Below are positions 47,596 through 58,889 of a stretch of DNA of 64,000 nucleotides, in pieces (position 1 is the stretch's first letter; every line of letters starts with the position of its first letter). The stretch lies in contig NC_046675.1 of the NCBI RefSeq assembly GCF_003369915.1, positions 16,802,001 to 16,866,000 of the forward strand, written 5' to 3'. Below the pieces are notes generated by a model that searched no databases, was not told the origin of the DNA, and worked only from the letters and a program-made list of their open reading frames with translations. The stretch comes from Drosophila miranda (taxonomy: Eukaryota > Arthropoda > Insecta > Diptera > Drosophilidae). Position numbers and translations under genes: made by a program.

Positions 47596-47948
47596 ATATT
47601 TTCGATTTCCCCATTCTCGCCCGGCATAAGATATGTATATATGGAAGCGTAATTTTGCAACCAGAATTTTTGTTTTTCTGTGGTTTAAAGAGATAGGTTT
47701 TATTTCGTCGAATATTCTGCGAAACGTTTTTGGAGACTTTGCGGACTTTTAGCTCATAAAGCTCATAAAAAAGACAGTACTGCTCTTCATATTACTAAAG
47801 TGTATTTTTGGCAAAACGTTTAACAGAATTGAGTTTAAGCTTAAAAGACTATGCAATAAAATACTTTGCTTTTAGACCTAAGATATACATATAAGATCTT
47901 TAAGGACTTAAACGACACATATACATATATTAACAAATAGGCCCTCTC

Positions 47949-49560
47949 TTAGTTGCGCTTGCTGTTTAGTCGATCCTGGATCTCCTGCAGGCTGAGGCCC
48001 TTTGTCTCCATGACCACGAAAAGGACAAAGAAGAAGGCCACCACCATGAATCCGGCAAACAACCAGAAGGCGTAGTAGGAACCAAGGGCATCCAGAGCAG
48101 GATAGAAATAGGTAACCAGAAAGCCAAGAGTCCAGCAGGTGCTGGCCACAATGGACGAGGCAGACGACTTGATGTTCGCCGGGAACATCTCGCCGAGCAC
48201 AGCCCAAGGCAGTGGCCCGAAGCCCGTGCAGTAGACTATGTTGTAGATAACGAGCGCTGGCACTGGCATCCACACCACATTGGAGATGTCGCCCACCACC
48301 AGCTGCATGTAGAAGAAGGCGCCGAGTGCCGTCAGACCCACTGTCATCACACTGGCGGAGGTCAGCAGCATCACCTTCCTGCCAAGGCGATCCGCCACGA
48401 TGGGCGTCAGGCCCGAGGATGCCACCTGGACGCAGCCAATAATAATGGTGGCAATGGCGGGATCCAGTCCCGTGTTGGCGCTGGCAAAGATCGACTGGCT
48501 ATTGAAAAGGACCACGTTGATTCCCGAAAGCTGCTGGAAGGAGATTAGGCCGGCACAGATGAACAGTGCCTTACGGTTGCCGGGGTTCTTGAACAGATCC
48601 ATAATAGTGCCTTTGTTGGCCATGGCCTCCTCCACACTGGATTGTATTTCGGCCATCTCGTTGTGCACTCCCTCGGCGCTTTGGCCACGCAGAAACTGTA
48701 GCGAACGCAGTGCGTCTGTCTTGCGTCCCTTTCCGGCATAATAGTGGGGACTCTCGGGCATAAAGTAGAAGATCGCATCGAAGATCACCGGCACAACAAT
48801 ACAGCACCACTGAAGAGCCATGTACGAGACGAAGGGACCAATTGCATAGACATATAGAATACCAGCTAAAAGGGGGAATAAATTAGTGTCAAACGAACTC
48901 AAAGATCTTGCTATCCACACTTACCCACAATAAACAGCTGCATTAGAGAGCCAGTAGCTCCACGAACATTATCCGTGGAAATCTCACCCACATACATGGG
49001 CTGCACAGTCATCACGAACCCCACGCCGAAGCCCTGAATCAGTCGGGACAGGTATAGGATCCACACCTCTGTGGCTCCCATATTAATTCCGAATGCAAGC
49101 ACGAAGAAGAGACTGCTGGAGAGCAGTACCCACTTTCGGCCAATGCGATCCGCCAGGGGTCCAGCCACAAAGGGAGCAATGAGCGCTCCAATGGCAATCA
49201 GCGAGGAGATCCAGGCATCTTCATCGGATGTTATGGGTCTGTCCAAAGGCGAGTCGGAGGTATCTTCGGTCTTGAGTTTGGGTCCAATTGGAGAGGTCCA
49301 GCCCAGGCAGGTGCCCACCACAAAGGCGGACAAGTTAGCTAAGAGAGAGGACAGTCGGAGAATGCAGATTATGCACATGTTTTATTTAAGGCAAATGTAT
49401 CACAACTTGACTCACCTGCCACAGCGGCCATAAAAATGCGTCCAGTCTTGACTGGTTCTGGCGACATATTTCGCGTGTTTACTTCGCTAATCTGAAAAGA
49501 ACTGACTTCCGTATAGGAATATTTAACTCCTGTCTCTTCTTCGCGGGCTACTGACGGCAT
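47949..49560 (-). CDS. MFS sugar transporter, Tret1-like (first of two)
   Basis: A facilitated hexose/trehalose transporter of the GLUT/Tret1 class in the plasma membrane (family inference). Exons 49560-49416, 49338-48925 and 48865-47949; 491 residues. A cytosolic N-terminus is followed by TM1 with LGWTSP, GRKWVLL in the loop after TM2, and PESPHYY in the central loop. Then come FQQLSGIN (TM7 substrate site), DRLGRKVML, GFGPLPWAVLGEMFP (TM10), and METKGLSLQEIQ at the C-terminus. All sugar-porter signatures are intact. ATG 49560 was chosen because a strong acceptor (gcttttgcag) lies just upstream, so the longer open frame to 49629 is probably intron. Candidates from memory are CG1213 or CG1208. 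Tandem with the second transporter 5 kb upstream. Confidence 0.9.
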
Positions 49561-52500
49561 CTGGCTTGTTTCGCGAGTGGAGCAGTAGCTGCAAAAGCAC
49601 AACCATAAAAAAAAGCGAAAGCATCTCATTAGAAAATCAGTGGACGTGGATTAATGATGCTGTCCCCATTAGTAATTCAATCGCCTGTAAGTCCAAATGG
49701 CTTTTACTTGACCCTTAGTCTTGAATGGTTTCGTTGACGGTCCATTCTGTAAAAGCGCATGACTCATGTAACCAGATATGAGAGCTCCACCCATTCACAT
49801 TCACGTTGTTCTTACACATTTCTCAACATTAACTGTCTCGTTTTTCATTTATCACATTATCAAAGCATCTTTACACATTAGCTAATTGTAAAGTTACTAA
49901 AAAATACAAAAATAGAATGCGGAAGAGTAGTCGCGTTCTATGTAATCATTATTCAAAATTAATTTTATTGCACAGCGAAAAAAGCTACATCAAATTACTG
50001 TCTGTCGAATTTGAAAATGTTTTCTTCTGCAATTATCATTAGAGAATATATTTGTGTAATTATTTTAACAATCACTGTTGACACTTTCTGTTGGCTATCA
50101 TTAATTTCACGTTGTAGCCAGATACAGCATTTTTCAGATGATATTTTTGACTTTTGCACATCCCTACTTACATATCCTTCTTCATCAAGCAAAAAGGATC
50201 CGCACTAGGAAAATGATTTTGAAAACTGTCAGCCTCTCAGCTCAGAACTGAAATGCTGATTGGATCGGCGAATCGCGCGAATTTAAAGAATTTTCGCCTT
50301 ATATGACAGGCATTCGAAATCAATACTCAGTCAATAATGCTCATCGACAAGTGCTCTTACACGTGCATTATCTTATCAGGGGCAGCGCCTCTCGTTCGAT
50401 GGCAAACTCATCTAGTATTCATCAGCGTTAGCTCTCCCATCGAACCCCCGTGCATCGGAATCGAATCAAAATCTCTCTTCAAAACCTTATTATTGTTGTT
50501 GTGTTGGTTGTTTTGGTTGAAATTGCGCCATTTGTGTGCATTTTGCACTTGAACTGGCCTATTTACCCATATTGTATGTACATCTGTGTGATAAGACTGC
50601 GAAAAAGCTGACAAAAAGAAGGCGCCCCAATCTCAATTTGTTTGCTTACACGACCCGACGGCAAAGGGCGCCCGCCTCCCACTTCAATGGATTGGCGTCC
50701 AGCGGCTGATTGGGGATGTGAGGGGGATACCAAGAACTTACCTCTAATCATCAAGTAGCCTCTGGCACTTCTAATCATAACCAGCCCAACCATATCCACA
50801 TTACATGGACAAACAAATCAAATGCCACCGAGTGACGGCGTAAATAGCTGCTTTGATTAGTAGTTCTTAAGTTATTTCCGCTAATTACAGTTCTGCAGCG
50901 TTACGCCTCAACAAGTCGAAAATATTGACACAAATTGAGTTAAGTTACTCACTCAGATGGAGCACAGCACGTGAATAGAGTGTGACACCATGACAGGGAG
51001 AGCCATATCTGCCTTGGAAGAGTATCTCTCGAATGTGACTATGGAAAAGTTGGTACTCAAGTTTACTCCTTCATATCGAAATGAAAGATTAAAGCTCAAA
51101 AATGAAAAGTCGCTTTTTCAGTTCAGCCCTAAAAACGTATAAATACGTAGTATATTGGCTTTACTTGTTATTTCCTTTCCATAAATTAACACGTTTTTAT
51201 GAAACTTCTTGTTCTTGTATTCGATAAGCTTTTATTATAATTAAAAAACATAGTTTATGAACTTCTTCCTGTAAAGATTATCACCGATTCACAATTGTTG
51301 CCACCTTCGCATAAGATCGTTGAACACGTTCCATCAACCTTATTTTTTTACTTTCCATTTGAACTTCATGGGTTTTTCCTTATTTACTAGTTACCACCAA
51401 CTGATCAAACATTTTTTTGATTTCGGTCACCAATTAAGCGCTGACACAGACGACAAACGTTTAATAGAAGCAATTTTGATAAGTCAGAAGTACTTAGGCG
51501 CCACGAAAAGATACTTATATATTATTTGGCAATCGAGTAAATACAGATATGATTCCAAACCTTGACTATGGAGAGGTTTGACAAACTGAGTGATAGGTGT
51601 TCACTGAAAAATAGTGGGTTGACGGGACATAAAGTCCTTGAAGGTTCTTACATGACTCTAATATAATATCTGATATGAACATAAATGAATAAAAGAAAAA
51701 AGTCAATAAAAAGGGACTAATGTTAAACAGATAAACAAATATTTTTGAAACATATTTAAACCACCCGTTCAGCACATTACAACGCGTTCAAAATAAAAGG
51801 TTATGAATTTCGGCTTGTTTTACTCACAAAGAAATAAAAATAAAGCAAATAAATTCACTTGCCAGGGATCTTAGCCCAAAATGGTAAAACTTGTGGTCCG
51901 AACTCAACGGCAACAAATCGAAACTAACGGAAAAGCTACCATTTAGATTTAAGAAATCAGTCGTTGCGATAATACGTTCAGTTTTTTCCCCAATCTACAC
52001 ACACCAATATTTGATTATATTTGGTATTCAAGGGTAAACATTCTGACTAATTTTTACGCGCAGAAAAGCGAGGCAATGCATCACAGACCGCAACAACATA
52101 AAGCACTATACAGATAAAGCACATTTAGTAGGTCCACTCACCCATTATGGTAGCCGAAATTTTCAATTAGAACACAATTAATGAAGCACTGTCAAATTAG
52201 AGCTCGTAGTAATACCCGGCGTATACGTATTGTGGAAAATAACTCGGTGTCTGGCTATGGACAGATCAAAGCTAACAGTTTTGTTTGGCTGCCGGAACTG
52301 AAATGATGTCGATGTGAGAATGTTTTGACGCTTTTGTCGTTTGGGCATGCAAAATTAAGCCGGGAAATTATGACAGACGCATTTAAATTCTCTGCTTAGT
52401 CGCCAGACCGAGCATATAATATATGTATATAAGCAGAGAGAGACACATACGAACATACATACATATGAGTATTACAGATATCAGTGGCTATTATATCGCA

Positions 52501-54773
52501 TTGAATAGCCACTCAGACGCGACCATTGAACAAAGCAGAGCCGAGAGAACTGAGCTCGGAATTTGTGGGATTTTTATCAGCACTTTGTCTGCCTTTCTGA
52601 CAATTGTCTGGTTCTCTCCAAAGCAGCCGTATTTGACTTAAAATGTCGCAGCAACGAAAGACCCCCTAGTTCCGGATATTCTGTGGAAAACTTTGCCTCA
52701 CTTTGATCGGACTCAGCTTCAAGGAAATTAATTAGCATGCACCGGACACTCCCCGGGGGATTGACTTATTTCGATGTCTTATCGATACAGTTAAGACATA
52801 CATAAGTACATAATAAAGTCGCTAGGCCAGTCGGCTAACGTGCGTGCTAATTGAAATGTGTCTGCGGTAGGCACATTAAGTCTTTTGAGACTACGTCTTA
52901 TTGGTGTTTCCCCCCATCCGAAACAAGTCGTTTAGAGATAACCTGACACAAATACTAATTACGAGCATTTTAAAAAGCTGAATACTCATACACTTTTGAT
53001 GTTTTGCTATAGATCAATAAATATCCGGCTTTTGCAGTGCTTAAGGGGTATTTTTAGTGTTTTGTTTTATATAAAACGTATCACAACAGTCGCAAATAGT
53101 GTTTAAATCAATTGATACAAATATATAGTTACTGACACCTACTTTCTATCCTTTTAAATCTTAATGCTATACAACTATGACTCGAAGAAGAGTATAGAAG
53201 AGTCTTGCATCCCATTTCTACTTTATCCTCGAATTTCAATTTAGCAAGAACTTTTTTTGTTAACTTTAAAAAAAAGGTCAACGTTTGAGAAACATTAAAA
53301 ATGGTAGAAAATTTAAACCTTGGCTCTATATGTCTTAAGGAATAGCCTTTGCATCGACACAAATAAAAAAAACCTATGAAAGGTCAGGCGATTTTCTTTT
53401 TAATCCAATATTTATATATTAATTTCGGCGCCCAAAATGCTGAGTCAAAATTATGAAAGTGTGTGTCACCAAAACGCGGTTTTTAAATATGTCAAACAGA
53501 ATTTGGTAGTATTGCATGTTTTAAGTTTGAGAATGCGATCTACTCATACAGGCATACAATCTAATTTTGGTCTCGTGTATAGAGAAGTGTTCTTACTATT
53601 TTATTTATGTGCACTTTATCCGGGGATTATCCGTATCGTATTAGACGATTTATTTAACATGCAATTAAACGGTAATTGCGTTTATCGCGACATGTTTCCC
53701 CTATCTAATAATCTCCAGTGGCAGTTTTTATACCGATCCCATTGATACAACCATTTCCCCACAACATATTTCCCATTTACCAGTCAGTATTGCTTTGACA
53801 AATATGGATAGATATTTGTCAACAACCTGTCGAGCATCTGAGCAAATATCCAAGCAAATACGGACTTTGTGAGGGGCTTCCTGTAATTGGCATTAAATAT
53901 TTGCATAGAAATGCGGCAGGCAATGATCGAAGTAGAATGTGGAAATGCGACAGCTCTCGACTCAGGCGAGCTGCTGCTGGCACGATTTCAATTTACATTT
54001 TGTGCGTCGCTTTCGATGTCGATCAATCAATCAATCGACGGTGACCTTCACATTGACCATGCCTCAAGGGAAACAAAACGAAGAGAGTAGCGACAAACCC
54101 TGGCGCCAAAGGTAGGCGTGGCCTGTCTCCAATGCGAAGTCGTACGACTGTAATCGGGGCTTGGTGCAACAGACAGTGCCTGATAATTTTCTAATTTCTC
54201 ATTTGAAGGGGCGTACCCAGGGTCCAGAGGTTATCGTTATCACTAAATGGGCTCAAACATGCATACACTTGGGATTGGGATTGCTGTACAGTATAGTTTT
54301 ATTATCAACTATATACATAAGAGTATATGTCTTTGCCATCCATTCCATCCATCCTTCTGTCCATACTTACACATATACTGAAGCGGACGAGGAAGGGTCT
54401 TTTCCCAAGTCCCCCATCAACTTATCTAATGAAGGGAAGGCGTTACATAGACATTCTAGATAGGTACTTAGGAACTAATTGAACTGTGTACACTTAATAT
54501 TAACATTGTGCAATATTGATAAGAATAATTGTACAGTTTGCTCAATATTATCTATCTATTTAAGTGTTTATACCCTTGCAAAGAAAGATTTGACATTTGT
54601 GTTTGCAAGACCATTCAGAACTTATATCATTTGCAAAAGTATAAAATCATCGGCTAACCGACGAGAAATTTCTTTCAACATGTCAACATGTCCAACCATG
54701 GAGTTGACTTCATATCTACCTACGAGTACAATAGCACCTGGCTAAACTAATCTACAAGAACTAAGAGAGTCCA
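49561..54773. other. Region between the two sugar transporters (5.2 kb)
   Basis: Should hold the 5' UTR exons and promoter of the first transporter (minus strand) and the 3' UTR of the second. It is A/T-rich. Open frames on both strands are short and without domains. A plus-strand tatgtatataagcag near 52421 resembles a TATA box but leads to no convincing gene. No transposon was recognised. Confidence 0.5.
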
Positions 54774-57732
54774 TTAGCGTCCATTTAGCCAGGACTGTAT
54801 TTGGCTGGCACTCTTGCCCTTCGTCTCCTGCAGCATTGTGGCCACATAGATGGTGGCAGCGGCCATGCACGTGGCGAAGAACCAGAATGTGACGTCCGAT
54901 CCGAGAGACTCGATCATTGTGCCAAAGCTTTTAGTGACGATAAACACACACAGCCAGTTGGCCATCACAGTGATTGCGACGGCAGTGGCCTTGACGTCGG
55001 GCAGGAAGAGCTCGCCCATCATCAGCCAGGGAATGGGGCCATAGCCCACCGAAAAGGTGATCATGAAGAGCACCACGCAGAGCAGCGGCAGCCAGCCAAT
55101 GGAGGAGACATCCTTGCCGCTATCCTTCATGTCGAAGTAGGCACCCAGTATGGCCAGGCAGATGGACATTACTGTGCTGCTGAAGAGCAGCAGTATCTTT
55201 CGCCCAGCACGATCGATCAGCAGTGAAGCGGTTAGGGTCATGATCACCTGCACAACGCCCACGATGATGGAGCAGACGGAGGCATCGAGAGTGCTGCCTG
55301 CGGACTGGAAGATCGGAACCGTGTAGAAGATGACCGCATTGATGCCAGAGAACTGCTGAAAGAACATCAGCAGTATGGAGATAACCAGACCGTTGCGGGC
55401 TCCACGATTACTGAAAAGATCCAGGATGCCGGCATCGGCTGCGGCCTGGTCCAGATCATTTTGGATGACTTGGATGGCACTGCGCGAGTCGCAGTAGCGA
55501 CCCCAGAGCCACTTCAACGAGAGGGCGGCCTCGGCCCGTTGACCCTACAAGGTAAGATAAAGGAGATATATGGGGCTTGAAGATGTGTGGCATGGATGGA
55601 TGGATGGGCGCTCCCTCACCTTCTTGAGCAGATAGACTGGCGTCTCGGGCAATATGAGCAGGCCGAAAAACAGAAAGATTGGCACAAACAAGCAGAGCGT
55701 ACTCAAAGTGGTCCAGGACACCATAGATCCCACCAGATACACGAACAGTATGCCAACAGTGAGCAGCAGTTGGAATAGAGTGCCCAGGGTGCCACGAATG
55801 CTCGTCTCGGCAATCTCGGATATGTACATGGGTGCGACCACGCAAAAGCTGCCCGTGGAGATGCCTAGATAAAGCACAGATTAACAATCAGTGAATTATT
55901 TTCAAAAGATAGTAGCTTACCGATCAGAAAGCGCCCAAAATAAAGCCAGCCTGCAGAATTGGCGAAGATAATCGAGATCCAGGCCAATATAAAGGGAACA
56001 TTCATGACCATTGCTGTGTATCGTCGGCCTATGGCATCAGCAATGTATCCCGTGGGCATGGCTCCCAGAAAGGCGCCAATAGCCAGCAGGGAACTAACCC
56101 AGGTCTCTGAAAATGTAAAGATTACAAAATTAAAGAAAATATAACAATATCTACAACTCTTATCAGTAATCGAACTGAACAAGCGAGCTCTTATAATTTA
56201 TTATCAAACCCGATTATAGCATCCAATTATTTAAGAGATTAGTATGACCATTTAAGTCATAGAAAGCGACACTTTTCCACATTAAGATAGATGTTAGACA
56301 GTGACTATATCTGTTTATTTGTTACTCTATAAACATAAGTGAAAACAGTTTGATTCTAGGTGGGATTACTGAAAGGGTGGAAACAAAGTAAACACTTGAC
56401 TGAATAAAGATTACAAAATCAAAGAAAATATAACAATATCTACAACTCTTATCAGTAATCGAACTGAACAAGCGAGCTCTTATAATTTATTATCAAACCC
56501 GATTATAGCATCCAATTATTTAAGAGATTAGTATGACCATTTAAGTCATAGAAAGCGACACTTTTCCACATTAAGATAGATGTTAGACAGTGACTATATC
56601 TGTTTATTTGTTACTCTATAAACATAAGTGAAAACAGTTTGATTCTAGGTGGGATTACTGGAAGGGTGGAAACAAAGTAAACACTTGACTGAATAAACTT
56701 AATTCAGTGTGAAATTGCATGAATCGGGATACAAAATCATGTTACTCTAGCTCTAATAGTTTTTGAGATCATCAAAACAGACTTTTCTATTCATGCTGAT
56801 CAAGAATATATGGTGGAACCACACGAACTGAATACACCCCTCTGTCTGTGATCTATAGGTACCAGGTGGAATTACTATCATATAAGACAGAAAACTTTTT
56901 TATCTCGCTTAAAATGTGGATAGGAATCAACTCGAAGTTGAAGCGCCTGCGGTTGTAATATAATTTAAGCTACTTACGTTGGCCCGCTGTCAGTTGCAGA
57001 CGGTCTTCGCTTGGCAGAGGCAACGGAATTGGGCTGGTTCCATTGGCAATTGTAGCGTTCCCCATTGTTGAGTTCCCTGCTGTGGTGTTAGCTGGCGGGT
57101 GCACACTGATCTGATCTAGCACAGGGCTGGTCCACGCCAAAGCTGTGCCAGCGGCAACGGCTCCCAAGCACACTGTAAGTTGTTCATTAGCGATCGATTC
57201 ACAAGAAAACCACTATGATGTCTTCCACTCACTTATCAGGGCAGCCACATATTGACGGGTCTTCGAAGTTTTAACCACACCATCCTGCAGTGGGTCATAG
57301 AGCATTGGGTTGCGAGCCGAAGGGTCCGCATCCTCTTGGCTGACAGTCTGTAACAGGAAATCATTTAATTATTATCTGGAAATTACTAAAAATATACGAC
57401 ATGATTTTAAGCTCATCTCGGATTTAAATTGGCATTTAAACGTTATTTTAATTTCTGTTGCCCACAGGTGCCATTGTGTATAAAGTCCAATTATTTTGTT
57501 GGACTGGGCTTAAATCATTACACGCAACTTTTGAAATTTGGAAAACATTAACAAATTTCCACTGGTTTCCATTCTTTCTGATTTTTAACGAGAGTTAATC
57601 ATCTGACATTTTTTCAATAAAAAATGCTGTGAGCAAGATGAAAAACTATTCTTTTCGGATGGTGAGAATACAAGGGCTTTTCTTTACCTGCCACCAGCGC
57701 GCCATGGCGCGTACTACTTTTTCCGAATCCAT
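54774..57732 (-). CDS. MFS sugar transporter, Tret1-like (second of two)
   Basis: Exons 57732-57688, 57347-57233, 57172-56978, 56106-55921, 55864-55620 and 55544-54774; all GT-AG and in phase, 518 residues. Likely a plasma-membrane hexose/trehalose facilitator (family inference). The cytosolic N-terminus is MDSEKVVRAMARWWQ, then TM1 (GAVAAGTALAWTSP). The first outer loop has four N-glycosylation sequons. GRRYTAMVMN follows TM2, then PETPVYLLKK in the central loop, FQQFSGINAVIFY (TM7), DRAGRKILLL, GYGPIPWLMMGELF (TM10), and QETKGKSASQIQSW at the C-terminus. The motif set is complete. Intron 56107-56977 contains a perfect-looking tandem duplication. The more elaborate exon layout than its neighbour suggests an old duplication. 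Candidates from memory: CG1208 or CG1213. Confidence 0.92.
56118..56695. repeat. Two-copy 289-bp tandem duplication in a transporter intron
   Basis: Copies 56118-56406 and 56407-56695 align without gaps at an offset of 289 bp. I count about two mismatches (near 56131 and 56372 against their partners). The unit starts about 12 bp inside the intron from exon 56106. Confidence 0.95.
56700..56860. mobile_element. Third DINE-1-like relic (intronic)
   Basis: gttactctagctctaatagt, ttttgagatcatc and tgctgatcaagaatatatgg are diagnostic fragments of the same family as the relics at 42135 and 47335. The fragment is short. Confidence 0.5.
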
Positions 57733-58615
57733 ATTAAACTGTCCCGATTTCCGGGTTGTTCTTTCCCAACGTCTTATGTAAGTCAAACACACACACAAAA
57801 CGCACTTTGTCCAATTTAATGACAATTTTGTTCTTCTTAAAAAACACTACTTTATGGTTTGTATATTTTGGTTTATATTGAACTTATTTTTATCTCTTGT
57901 CATTAATTATCTAAGAAAGATGTATATATTTATATTTGAATATTTCGCTGTTTGTTGTTTTCGTCCACTAATTTTAGTTTTTGAGCCTCGTGGGCAGCGG
58001 TTTGTCTCGTGCGGCCACCTCGAGACGACTGAATCGTTGGGCTCTTCGAAAAAACGTATTTTGATCTCAATTCTTTGCGAACATTCTTTTAGTTTGCATA
58101 GAACTTTTATTTTATTTGGCCTGGCGCTTTGTTGGCATTTCATTGTATTGCCAACGGATTACGCGCATTAGATGCACACGAATCTTATGTTTTACGTCAG
58201 AAACAGATGAAATATCTTTAGGAATTGGGTAAAGGTGGGCTTGTCAAGAAGGCCACCAGAATACTATGGCAACCTGTTGGAGAAGACGCATGACACTATC
58301 GGATCTTTAATCGTAATGCTTCTAAGAGGCCTTACTGGGGTCACATAAATCTATTGAACCTTTATCTATTAGCAAATCATAGTAGTCGTGTCAATAGTCA
58401 GCCAATATAAAGAAGTTTAAACCTATGCCACAGATCATTCTGCGCACATATTAAGCATACGCCCCGCGCCTGAACCGAGCAAAGTACAAACCAGCAATAC
58501 TTCCGACAATTTTTTTGCCAGTTAAAATTAAATTGCTAAATGCATTTCGATGCGTTGCACTCGCTTGCCAAATGCCAGGAAAGATACCGACCCGCATCTA
58601 TCAGCTGTGCCCCGG

Positions 58616-58889
58616 CTATAAATAGAAACTTGTTTTTGTTTCCGATTAGACGACAACGACTACGATGTTTGGAAATGCATTCCTAATGAAAATGATGAAT
58701 CCTTGGGGGAGTGCAAGCGAGCGTTTAGAATGTAATTTAAACGGAATGTTTAATTGGAAAGTAAAACACGTAAATCTTAATGGCGTCAAGTGCATGCCAA
58801 AAGAAACCTGTCGCCAGATTCACACCCAAACAAGTCACACAGGCATACACATCTGGTTGGAGGAAGCGAGAGAAAGAGAGAGCGAGTGA
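58616..58889 (+). other. TATA-like box followed by a 74-codon ORF (candidate only)
   Basis: ctataaatag at 58616-58625, a possible start region about 30 nt on, and ATG at 58665 opening 74 codons to 58889. The peptide has no known domain and becomes Glu/Arg/Ser-rich because of a GAGA-type repeat at 58866-58905. Coding status is doubtful; a TATA promoter for a non-coding or spliced transcript is equally possible. Confidence 0.2.

Larger units (their letters stand above)
46901..47948. other. Repeat-derived spacer before the sugar transporters
   Basis: Contains a 14-nt poly-T, two adjacent perfect stem-loops (47024-47060), A-rich sequence and a DINE-1-like relic at about 47335-47595. No gene is supported. 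The 3' UTR of the first transporter must end in here, but no convincing AATAAA was found close to its stop. Confidence 0.5.

Noticed and set aside
49561-49629. Longer N-terminus for the first sugar transporter
   Set aside because: The extra 23 residues include a likely acceptor (gcttttgcag), so they are probably intronic; the shorter start gives a normal transporter length.
52415-52641. TATA-like sequence and 72-codon frame upstream of the first transporter
   Set aside because: The A/T-rich tract offers many TATA-like matches, and the frame has no domain or coding bias.
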